A stretch of DNA of 5,776 nucleotides from Bdellovibrio sp. (GTDB lineage: Bacteria; Bdellovibrionota; Bdellovibrionia; Bdellovibrionales; Bdellovibrionaceae). The notes beneath the pieces were generated by a model. The model had not been told where the DNA came from. It was given only the letters and a program-made list of their open reading frames with translations, and did no database searches. Of the stretch, positions 1 through 5,630 are shown piece after piece; position 1 is the stretch's first letter; each line of letters opens with the position of its first letter. Location: assembly GCA_017745015.1 (NCBI GenBank), contig JAGIAF010000210.1:223-5998 (forward strand), in the 5' to 3' direction. A program made the position numbers and the translations under genes.

Positions 1-795
1 CAGCTTTTCATCAAATACAGCCAGCATCTTCCCATTAAATTCTTGGATCAACGCTTGGGCTTTTTGATATTGCTCAGGAGACAGAGCCACAAACGTTGAA
101 TACAGCTTGCGCTTCTCTGAAGGGCCTTGCGCAGCTTCGTATGCTTGTCTGATCCCTTCAGTATGGAAAGCCTTCAGATACCCATTGCCTGCTTCCGACG
201 GCACTTTAAAGTGGCTGTTCGCCGCTCGGTATAGGATGGTTCCATCCTCGCGCACTTTGCAGTCCACCAGCTTTTGCCAGATCAAGCATTTTAACGCTTT
301 ATCAATTCGTTCAAGCTCGCAATCGAAATCCCGCGCCCAAGTTTCCGGATCTGAAGACGCATCTTCAAAACTTAAATAAGTAAAAAGCTGCGGAATCAAT
401 GGATCCGCCAAGAATTCGCCAAGATCTTGCACTTCGATTTCTTGAATATAATGAGTCCATTGATTGAAGATCTCACGTAAGTATAAAGCCTTGAGACCGT
501 GGCTTGGAGCAACTTCACAGTTCACCAACAAAAGCAGATAGGTGCTTTCCTCGTCATTCAACTTCAAACCCTGAAGCAGGGCTGGAACAATGCTTAATGT
601 GGGTGGCTTTTCCCCAAGGGCCAAATAGCGCAAGTAAGAACGGCTCTTAATCCCCATCTCACCAGCCCATTTTTCGTAAGAGAACGATTGTTCAACCGCC
701 TTTCTATACTGATAAATTGCACGCAAATACTCAGACAAAGTTTTAAACTCGTACACATTGGGTTTCACCGACATCTTGTTCATGTGAGAAAGCAT
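1..795 (-). CDS. TIGR02147/DUF4423 family regulator-like protein, C-terminus cut by window edge
   Basis: An open frame runs without a stop from ATG at 795 to base 1 (265 residues); family members are usually about 270-290, so little is missing. Residues 20-95 form a helix-turn-helix-like region: a SEYLRAIYQYRK helix, FSYEKWAGEMGI, then SRSYLRYLALGEKPP and a hydrophobic LNDEESTYLLLLVN helix. Residues 150-200 resemble a winged-helix segment (LERIDKALKCLIWQKLVDC). Residues 206-265 carry the family-style tail, with AFHTEGIRQAYEAA, an R-K-L-Y-S-T-F-V-A-L-S stretch and an EQYQKAQALIQEFN helix. The start is uncertain. ATG795 has AAGGTGG 11 bases upstream (807-813), while ATG783 and ATG774 have no good ribosome site. 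Family proteins are generally treated as cytoplasmic DNA-binding regulators, but few have been tested. The gene is divergent from the exported protein at 1012, which suggests a target. Family assignment is from recognised motifs, not a search. Confidence 0.82.
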   Translation of the reverse strand, partial: MLSHMNKMSVKPNVYEFKTLSEYLRAIYQYRKAVEQSFSYEKWAGEMGIKSRSYLRYLALGEKPPTLSIVPALLQGLKLNDEESTYLLLLVNCEVAPSHGLKALYLREIFNQWTHYIQEIEVQDLGEFLADPLIPQLFTYLSFEDASSDPETWARDFDCELERIDKALKCLIWQKLVDCKVREDGTILYRAANSHFKVPSEAGNGYLKAFHTEGIRQAYEAAQGPSEKRKLYSTFVALSPEQYQKAQALIQEFNGKMLAVFDEKL

Positions 796-829
796 AGCAA
801 TCTGCGCCACCTTTGGGACGTCCAGATTG

Positions 830-850
830 TTGTTCTTTCAAAAAGAACAA
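830..850. promoter_or_regulatory. Perfect 9-bp-arm inverted repeat, candidate operator
   Basis: TTGTTCTTT at 830-838 and AAAGAACAA at 842-850 are exact reverse complements separated by three bases (CAA). The repeat lies 34 bases upstream of the ATG795 start of the minus-strand regulator and 161 bases upstream of the plus-strand gene at 1012, inside the divergent intergenic region. Size, symmetry and place fit the binding site of a dimeric regulator, perhaps the adjacent TIGR02147 protein acting on itself and its neighbour. It could also fold as a short RNA hairpin, but a three-base loop and A/T-rich arms make a strong terminator unlikely. The inverted repeat is seen directly; the operator role is inferred. 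Confidence 0.5.
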
Positions 851-1011
851 GGCCTGCATTTAGAGGCTTTGTTTAAAAGTTTGCCGCACCAGTCTCCCTT
901 AAAACCCATTAACAAAGGCTGGCGCCCCGGCACCAAGCGTGCAATAAGCCTCCTTAAATTAAACATCCGCCCCAGAGCGATCTTCTGGAGAAAAACAATT
1001 AAGGAGTTTTT

Positions 1012-1329
1012 ATGAAAAACATGATCCTCGTATCTTTATTCACATTGATGACTGCTTCTTCTGCTTTTGCTGGTGGCGGCACTGTTGGTTCTGACCGTTT
1101 AACAAGTTTCGATGATTCTCTAAAAAAGATCAGCGCTGCCCTTGCTGATTCAAGCGTGATCTCTGCCCTTAAAGGTGAAGCTGTGAAAAAAGTTGAAGTG
1201 GGTGGTGATGACAATCTTGATGTTCAAATCACTTCTAATAGCTGCCAAACTATCGTAGGTTTGACTTACATTATCCAAAACGATCAAGTTGTCGGTTATA
1301 AAGTCGAAAACATCGCGGCCTGCCAATAG
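1012..1329 (+). CDS. Small exported protein of unknown function (105 aa)
   Basis: The ATG start is preceded by AAGGAG at 1001-1006 with a five-base gap. Residues 1-20 are a typical Sec signal peptide: MKN, a hydrophobic core (MILVSLFTLMTASS) and AFA before a Gly-Gly-Gly run, so cleavage after residue 20 is likely. The mature protein is about 85 residues with only two cysteines, Cys78 and Cys104, the second next to the C-terminus. This fits a single disulfide in an oxidising compartment. The order appears to be a helix (SFDDSLKKISAALADSSVISALKG) followed by beta strands (VKKVEVGG, DVQITSNSC, IVGLTYIIQNDQVVGYKVEN). I do not recognise the family. The gene converges on the 1375-2874 gene and ends just before a strong shared terminator, so it is probably transcribed alone. 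The minus-strand shadow frames inside it have no support. Confidence 0.9.
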   Translation: MKNMILVSLFTLMTASSAFAGGGTVGSDRLTSFDDSLKKISAALADSSVISALKGEAVKKVEVGGDDNLDVQITSNSCQTIVGLTYIIQNDQVVGYKVENIAACQ

Positions 1330-1340
1330 TTCTACAAACA

Positions 1341-1367
1341 AAAAAGCCCTGAGAACCAGGGCTTTTT
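1341..1367. terminator. Bidirectional Rho-independent terminator
   Basis: AAAAAGCCCTG (1341-1351) and CAGGGCTTTTT (1357-1367) pair perfectly over 11 bp around a five-base loop (AGAAC). The GC core is flanked by A5 on one side and T5 on the other, so each strand has a U-tract after the stem. It lies 11 bases after the stop of the plus-strand gene at 1329 and seven bases after the stop of the minus-strand gene at 1375, which are convergent. One hairpin therefore serves both genes. Confidence 0.95.
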
Positions 1368-1374
1368 AACTTCT

Positions 1375-2874
1375 TTAAACCGTCTCTGCGAATAGTTCCT
1401 GATAGGACTTGATGTGAGTCTCATCGATACGTTTGTATAAGTCTGCACGACTCAGATCTTGATGCTTTGAAAAACCCATCGCGCCGATAATGTGCGCCAC
1501 AGTTCCCAAAGTCTCTCCGTGAAAGTTCTTAACACGCTCACGTTTCGTTGGAACGTGAAGACCCTTTACCAAGTTTGGATCTTGAGTTGCAACCCCTGTC
1601 GGGCATTTATTGTTGTTACAACGAAGAGCTTGGATACAACCCAAAGCCAACAACATCGAGCGAGCGGCATAAGTCGCATCCGCTCCGATACAAAGAAGCT
1701 TCACGATATCAAATGCTGTCGTGATTTTTCCAGTCGCAAGGACTTTTACTTTATCGCGAACGCCGAACTTTTTAAGAGTGTCGACAACAATCACCAAAGC
1801 ATCGATACCTGGCATACCCATGTAGTTAGAGAATTCCAAAGGTGCGGCACCCGTTCCGCCTTCAGCGCCGTCAACTACGATGAAATCAGGGAAGGAATTC
1901 TTTTCCGCCATCAAAGCGACGAGTTCTTCGAATTCGCGGCGATGACCCAAGCACAATTTAATACCCACAGGTTTACCGCCAGACAGATCGCGCAGTTTTT
2001 CAATGAAAGACAACATCTCGGCGGCATCACGGAAAGCGCTGTGTCCTGGAGGTGAGATCACGTCTTTACCCATTGGAACGTTACGAATGTTTGCGATCTC
2101 TTGAGTGACCTTTTTCCCCGACAACATCCCGCCGTGACCTGGTTTCGCACCTTGAGACAATTTGATCTCGATCATTTTTACTTGCGGATAGCTTGAGTTC
2201 TTTTTGAAAAGCTCTGGATCGAATGCGCCCTCATGAGTGCGACAACCGAAATAGCCAGTCCCGATCTGCCAAATAAGATCGCCACCCATTTCCAGATGAT
2301 AAGGGGACAAACCCCCTTCGCCTGTATTATGAGCGAAGCCACCATCTTTAGCGCCACCGTTCAAAGAGCGAACCGCATTTGTTGAAAGCGAACCAAAGCT
2401 CATCGCTGAAATATTCAACAGGGACAATGAATAAGGCTGCTTACATTTTTCTCCACCCACCATGATGCGCAGGTCTTTTTCATTCACGTGCTTTGGATAC
2501 ATTGAGTGAGTCACGAACTCGTAACCCTGCTTATAAACGTCGTGCTGAGTCCCGAAGGGAACCGTATCTAAAACTTTTTTAGCACGCTGATAAACTACGG
2601 AACGTTGTTCACGATTGAACGGACGGCCGTCAGTGTTGGATTCAATGAAGTATTGATTGATCTCTGGACGGATCGATTCCAAGAGATAACGGAAGTGACC
2701 AAAAACCGGGAAATTTGACTTGATCGCGTGACGAGTTTGACGGATGTCGCGAATACCCAACGCAAAAAACGGTACAAAAAAGAAGAGAGATAACAGCCCG
2801 ATCGTCCAATAGAAATAAAACAGAACATTCAATGCCAACACAACCACAAGGGCGATGTAAAACTCTTTTCTCAT
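1375..2874 (-). CDS. Membrane-anchored FMN-binding glutamate synthase family protein
   Basis: This 499-residue protein matches the stand-alone glutamate-synthase (Glu_synthase) domain proteins. Residues 5-42 are almost wholly hydrophobic and should form one or two membrane helices, leaving the enzyme domain anchored, probably facing the cytoplasm. The FMN barrel shows family blocks: NISAMSFGSLS (154-164), GEGGLSPYH (185-193), IKLSQGAKPGHGG (237-249), SPPGHSAF (274-281), VDGAEGGTGAAP (334-345) and ATGKI (380-384). Cys413, Cys419 and Cys424 have C-x5-C-x4-C spacing followed by PTGVATQDP, as in the 3Fe-4S site of glutamate synthases. The glutaminase domain and C-terminal beta-helix of full GltB are absent, and no GltD-like partner is in the window. 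Glutamate formation from 2-oxoglutarate is therefore plausible but unproven; ammonia source and electron donor are unclear. GAGG at 2882-2885 lies seven bases before ATG2874. Convergent with the 1012 gene. Confidence 0.95.
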   Translation of the reverse strand: MRKEFYIALVVVLALNVLFYFYWTIGLLSLFFFVPFFALGIRDIRQTRHAIKSNFPVFGHFRYLLESIRPEINQYFIESNTDGRPFNREQRSVVYQRAKKVLDTVPFGTQHDVYKQGYEFVTHSMYPKHVNEKDLRIMVGGEKCKQPYSLSLLNISAMSFGSLSTNAVRSLNGGAKDGGFAHNTGEGGLSPYHLEMGGDLIWQIGTGYFGCRTHEGAFDPELFKKNSSYPQVKMIEIKLSQGAKPGHGGMLSGKKVTQEIANIRNVPMGKDVISPPGHSAFRDAAEMLSFIEKLRDLSGGKPVGIKLCLGHRREFEELVALMAEKNSFPDFIVVDGAEGGTGAAPLEFSNYMGMPGIDALVIVVDTLKKFGVRDKVKVLATGKITTAFDIVKLLCIGADATYAARSMLLALGCIQALRCNNNKCPTGVATQDPNLVKGLHVPTKRERVKNFHGETLGTVAHIIGAMGFSKHQDLSRADLYKRIDETHIKSYQELFAETV

Positions 2875-3190
2875 TATTGAGCCTCGAAATTAGGTATCTC
2901 TAAACTTGGTTTTTAAACTTCAAAGCGCAGTATACAGAGTTTTGACAAATAAAGACAGAGGCTTCGACTGATGGCTCGTAGAGAAGACTCAGATCCGAAC
3001 TTAATTCATGATTTTAATTAGAAATTCGACCCACATAGGTCAGCATCCCCCGGGTTGCAGCATTGAGTTGTACTCCAACAGTATAAATTCCAGGAAAATA
3101 ATACCTGCCATTTACTGAGCGGAACGTTTGATAAACAGCTTGTTTGCCGAGCCATTGTCATTGGGGCGTTTCCTGGGTATTTACTACGCT
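2875..3190. other. Divergent intergenic region, no gene supported
   Basis: About 316 bp separate the minus-strand synthase gene from the chosen start of the plus-strand regulator, and both promoters should lie here. I could not fit a convincing sigma-70 promoter for either. On the minus strand TATACT (2934-2929) resembles a -10 box, but no good -35 box lies 16-18 bases upstream. On the plus strand TTGACA (2942-2947) is a perfect -35 hexamer without a matching -10 box, and TATAAA (3082-3087) is -10-like without a clear -35 box. Also seen: TAAACTT repeated at 2901-2907 and 2914-2920, CAGCAT repeated at 3041-3046 and 3058-3063, a CAGTATA pair at 2928-2934 and 3079-3085, and the inverted repeat AAACA-GCT-TGTTT at 3133-3145. 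No RNA gene is recognised. Confidence 0.6.
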
Positions 3191-4009
3191 ATGGTAACGA
3201 CGACATATCCGCACCACATTCGAGTTTTAAAAGAAGAGTTCGAAGAACGAGCTGCACGCAATAGTGGCTATTCCTTAAGAGCCTATGCCAGAGACCTGGG
3301 GTTAAGTCCCGCGACTCTATCGCTATTGTTTAATATGAAAAAAGGAATTTCTGAGCAAAAAGCGGGAGACATCGCCGCCCGTCTGGGTTTTACAATCTAT
3401 GAAAAAGAACAGTTCCTTTTAAGTGTAATATCGCAACACTCGCGCAGTCCCGGCCGTCGCCAAGAGTCCCTGAAAAAGATCGAGCAATTGTCGACACTCT
3501 CGAGACGTCAAAAGAAAATCGCAACAGAGGTCTTTGCCGCTGTTCAGAACTGGTACTGTTTGGCAATTTTGGAACTTCTGGAGCTAGATCACTGCAGTCA
3601 CAAACCGGTGTGGTTTGCAGAGAAATTGGGCCTTAACGTTGTCGTCATCAAGAATGCCCTAGAGAACTTAACTCGTGCTGGGTTGATTGAGTTTAGTAAA
3701 GGTAAATATCGTGCGCTGACAGAAGAGTCGACAACGGAGGAAGACGTTCCTTCACAAGAGATTAAAAACTTTCACGCCCAAGTGATGAAGCGAGCCGAGC
3801 AGTCATTGTATAACGATGCTGTCAATGAGCGTGAATTCATCAGCATGACTTTGGCATTTCCTGAAAAGGAAATTCAAGAAGCACAAAAGATGATCCGCGA
3901 TTTCCAACAAGCCTTCGCAGATCGCTTTTACACGCAAACGAAAAAGAAAAAAAATTCCGTCTATCAACTAGCCGTACAATTCTATCGCTTAGATAAAAAG
4001 GAGAAATAA
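3191..4009 (+). CDS. TIGR02147/DUF4423 family regulator-like protein
   Basis: From ATG3191 the product has 272 residues, the usual family length. Residues 10-75 form a helix-turn-helix-like domain (EEFEERAARNSGYSLRAYARDLGLSPATLSLLFNMKKGISEQKAGDIAARLGF, read as separate helices). Residues 105-172 resemble a winged helix: RRQKKIATEVF, NWYCLAILELLEL, PVWFAEKLGL, VIKNALENLTRAGLIE. The tail has the family order: NFHAQVMKRAEQSL (193-206), EREFISMTLAF (213-223), a KEIQEAQKMIRDFQQ helix (226-240) and a VYQLAVQFYRL ending (257-267). The frame extends upstream to a TTG at 3128, but those 21 residues do not look like family sequence. Neither start has a strong ribosome site. The stop is one base before the next gene, so the two should be co-transcribed; regulation of that exported protein is inferred. 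DNA binding is likely from the fold, not shown. Confidence 0.9.
   Translation: MVTTTYPHHIRVLKEEFEERAARNSGYSLRAYARDLGLSPATLSLLFNMKKGISEQKAGDIAARLGFTIYEKEQFLLSVISQHSRSPGRRQESLKKIEQLSTLSRRQKKIATEVFAAVQNWYCLAILELLELDHCSHKPVWFAEKLGLNVVVIKNALENLTRAGLIEFSKGKYRALTEESTTEEDVPSQEIKNFHAQVMKRAEQSLYNDAVNEREFISMTLAFPEKEIQEAQKMIRDFQQAFADRFYTQTKKKKNSVYQLAVQFYRLDKKEK
3998..4003 (+). promoter_or_regulatory. Ribosome binding site embedded in the upstream gene
   Basis: AAGGAG lies inside the last codons of the regulator gene, seven bases before the ATG at 4011. The regulator's TAA stop (4007-4009) falls within the spacer. This strong site fixes the start of the exported-protein gene. The tight spacing supports a two-gene transcript and possible translational coupling. 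Confidence 0.85.
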
Positions 4010-4010
4010 A

Positions 4011-4925
4011 ATGAAATACTTCGCAATTGCTACATGGCTTTTAGTCTCTCAGGTTTCATTTGCAGGCCCTCGTGTTGTAAAAAATGGTGGTGACATGGAT
4101 GCCATCGAATTCGTAGGCATCGGTCAACAACTGGTAAAAACTCTTTCAGAAAATAGAGATGCCGTTAAGTTTGATCTTAGTAAAGTAGCCAAGGCCGTTG
4201 ATGAAACTCGCGTTGAGTCCACATCCAAAAAACTCACGCTTGATGGCAAAGATAAAGATGCTATCAATACTCCCTCCGAAAAAACGATCGTATTCAATCG
4301 TATCGCTTGGGCAGGCAAAGGTGATTTGGACAAAAAAGCGATCTTGGTATTGCATGAGTACTTTGGAATCGCAGGCATCGCGGATCAAAAATATGATATC
4401 TCGACTGCAGCGATTGAAAAGATCGGTTTTGGTAAAGTGAACTACCGTGGTGAGATCTATGATCGCAAGCTTTCAAATGAAGAAGTACGTAAGTTGCTCC
4501 CGCTCTATTTGAATATGATTTCATTACAAGTGAATAGATTGCCGTCACCAGTCGACAATCGCGTTTTGAAACTGATGAAAGCAACGGCAACGGGTTTTAC
4601 TCGCCCGGTCAGCTATGATCGCGAAGGCTCCGCGATTGTGGATATTCAAGAAACTATCTCTATTCTCGAAAACTATGCAAAAGAGCTCAAAGAAATTGCC
4701 GCTGATGAACGAATGCAAAGTACGATGACTGTCGTGGACGGATTCAAAGCTTCAATGACAACCGTTAATTGCGAATTGGGTTATAAGTCAGTCACTCGCG
4801 ATGAACGTATTGTGAAGTGTGTGCGCACCTTAAACGAAGGTGAAGGCACAATCATCCTGAGTGTGGATGGAAAAACGTTTGAACCCATCGGTGTCCTGTT
4901 TGTTGATCTGTTCCAGGCAGATTAA
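4011..4925 (+). CDS. Exported protein with NGGD and HEYFG motifs, function unknown (304 aa)
   Basis: The start is fixed by AAGGAG seven bases upstream. Residues 1-18 form a signal peptide (MKYFAIATWLLVSQVSFA), with cleavage expected before Gly19. The mature N-terminus has VVKNGGDMD (residues 22-30). NGGD near the cleavage site is a pattern I associate with Bdellovibrionota exported proteins. Residues 111-131 contain ILVLHEYFGIAGI followed by DQKYDIS: a hydrophobic helix with His-Glu, as in the first half of a zinc-protease HExxH site. The second His is absent (HEYFG), so peptidase activity is not supported. A helical part follows, including SILENYAKELKEIAADE (217-233). The last 60 residues look beta-rich and hold the only cysteines, Cys254 and Cys270, probably disulfide-bonded. 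It likely acts in the periplasm or outside the cell and is co-transcribed with the regulator ending at 4009. No known enzyme family is recognised. Confidence 0.9.
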   Translation: MKYFAIATWLLVSQVSFAGPRVVKNGGDMDAIEFVGIGQQLVKTLSENRDAVKFDLSKVAKAVDETRVESTSKKLTLDGKDKDAINTPSEKTIVFNRIAWAGKGDLDKKAILVLHEYFGIAGIADQKYDISTAAIEKIGFGKVNYRGEIYDRKLSNEEVRKLLPLYLNMISLQVNRLPSPVDNRVLKLMKATATGFTRPVSYDREGSAIVDIQETISILENYAKELKEIAADERMQSTMTVVDGFKASMTTVNCELGYKSVTRDERIVKCVRTLNEGEGTIILSVDGKTFEPIGVLFVDLFQAD

Positions 4926-4939
4926 TTAGGATTTCCTTG

Positions 4940-4998
4940 CGGCCCACCTTGAGATGTTTGCTCTGTCTTCTTACCGTAAACAGTTTTCAAGTGGGCCG
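4940..4998. other. Long imperfect hairpin between two exported-protein genes
   Basis: Bases 4940-4947 pair with 4991-4998 (8 bp, CGGCCCAC with GTGGGCCG). After a one-base bulge (C4948), 4949-4954 pair with 4985-4990 (one G-U pair). After a two-base bulge, 4955-4959 (TGTTT) pair with 4978-4982 (AAACA). The stem totals about 19 bp with an 18-base loop. It begins 14 bases after the 4925 stop and ends 52 bases before the GTG at 5051. No T-run follows, so it is not a standard intrinsic terminator. It could be a 3'-end stabiliser, an attenuator, or part of a small RNA. Pairing is worked out by eye, with no energy calculation. Confidence 0.55.
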
Positions 4999-5035
4999 GA
5001 CTGTTAAAGCCTCCAGAGTGTCGGTACTCTATTCT

Positions 5036-5044
5036 AAAGGGAGG
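5036..5044 (+). promoter_or_regulatory. Ribosome binding site that fixes a GTG start
   Basis: AAAGGGAGG ends six bases before the GTG at 5051. It is the only strong Shine-Dalgarno site in the neighbourhood. It makes GTG5051 the likely start in preference to the upstream in-frame TTG at 4937, whose extra residues do not look like protein and would bury the signal peptide. Confidence 0.85.
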
Positions 5045-5050
5045 TTCGTT

Positions 5051-5503
5051 GTGAATTTTAAGTTTGCGCTTATGTCGTTATTGGTAGTTATCTTTGCAGG
5101 CGGTTCCGCGTTCGCAAAATCTGATGCCAAACTAGAATCAAAGTCTAAATCAGTTCGCAAAGTTGCTGGTGAAGCCGCTTCTGATACCGAGATTGCCTTG
5201 GCCCATATGGTAATCAGCCAAGTGCTCAACGGTAAATTGTTAGCGTCAGATGAGGCTGGCAAAGCGTATCGTGGATTTAAAAAGATTCTAGAGGGATTGC
5301 AATACAGTGATTACCATACAGAAGGTGTAATTTGTGACAGTGCCCTTAACGGCGTTAAGCTTTGCTCCATCAGAGTAATTATACTTGACGAAGAATCGGG
5401 TTGGAGTGATCCACATGATCTTCGCGTAAGTATTTCTCGCGACGGTAAAGTGACAACCGGAGAGTGGATTCGTTACAGAAAAGAATCCGAGGGCGTAGGC
5501 TAG
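5051..5503 (+). CDS. Small exported protein of unknown function (150 aa, GTG start)
   Basis: With the GTG start the protein opens with a textbook signal peptide: MNFKF, a hydrophobic core (ALMSLLVVIFAGGS) and AFA before Lys-Ser, so cleavage after residue 22 is expected. The mature N-terminus is charged and Ser/Lys-rich (residues 23-40). A helical stretch follows (TEIALAHMVISQVLNGKLLASDEAG, then AYRGFKKILEGL; about 46-83). The C-terminal half looks beta-stranded, with Cys95 and Cys105 as the only cysteines, then SIRVIILDEESG, DLRVSISRDGKVTTGEW and a short tail. I do not recognise the family. The CSIRVIILDE...LRVSISRDGKVTTGEW layout resembles the C-terminal layout of the 4011-4925 product. The gene lies in the same direction as that gene, 125 bases downstream, with a long hairpin between. 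A terminator-like hairpin follows, so it may be monocistronic or the last gene of the regulator transcript. Confidence 0.85.
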   Translation: MNFKFALMSLLVVIFAGGSAFAKSDAKLESKSKSVRKVAGEAASDTEIALAHMVISQVLNGKLLASDEAGKAYRGFKKILEGLQYSDYHTEGVICDSALNGVKLCSIRVIILDEESGWSDPHDLRVSISRDGKVTTGEWIRYRKESEGVG

Positions 5504-5533
5504 GACTTTTTGCACAGTAAACAGTATGTATCC

Positions 5534-5558
5534 AGAAAGGGGCTGATGGCTCCTTTCT
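5534..5558 (+). terminator. Probable Rho-independent terminator with a weak T-tract
   Basis: AGAAAGGGGC (5534-5543) pairs with GCTCCTTTCT (5549-5558) over 10 bp with one G-U pair and a five-base loop (TGATG). It starts 30 bases after the stop at 5503. The following bases (CATTTGTGGTTT) are only moderately T-rich, so termination may be partial. The hairpin separates the 5051 and 5631 genes. Confidence 0.6.
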
Positions 5559-5630
5559 CATTTGTGGTTTAGGTGATTCTCCTTTACTAATTGGCCGTTC
5601 GATTTAAGAACTTTAATCAGGAGATTTACC

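Noticed and set aside
917..938. GC-rich patch upstream of the 1012 gene as a hairpin
   Set aside because: The best pairing (GGCGCC with GGCACC) has a mismatch and an impossible two-base loop. The longer version is bulged and weak.
827..1015. Plus-strand frame of 62 residues filling the intergenic region and overlapping the 1012 start by ATGA
   Set aside because: It needs a TTG start without a ribosome site, contains the palindrome, and its sequence has no protein-like pattern. The ATGA overlap alone is not enough, although a leader peptide cannot be excluded.
1492..2055. Long plus-strand frame of 187 residues inside the synthase gene
   Set aside because: It lies antisense to a gene with clear FMN and 3Fe-4S motifs, and its translation shows no domain or signal peptide. 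It is a shadow frame.
2942..2970. TTGACA hexamer as a plus-strand promoter
   Set aside because: No -10-like hexamer occurs 16-18 bases downstream, so a lone -35 match is not enough.
3128..3190. Upstream extension of the second regulator from a TTG codon
   Set aside because: The extra 21 residues do not match the usual family N-terminus and there is no good ribosome site. ATG3191 gives the normal length, although it also lacks a strong site, so the start remains uncertain.
3941..3954. A-rich tract (A5-G-A8) near the end of the second regulator as a possible frameshift site
   Set aside because: The conserved family ending (VYQLAVQFYRL) follows in the same frame, so no shift is needed. The tract encodes a lysine run.
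4124..4590. Several overlapping minus- and plus-strand frames within the 304-residue exported protein gene
   Set aside because: They are antisense or out of frame to a well-supported gene, and none has a ribosome site, domain or plausible composition.
4937..5050. Upstream extension of the 150-residue exported protein from a TTG codon
   Set aside because: The extension would place 38 residues before a clear signal peptide and would cross the hairpin. GTG5051 has AAAGGGAGG at ideal spacing.
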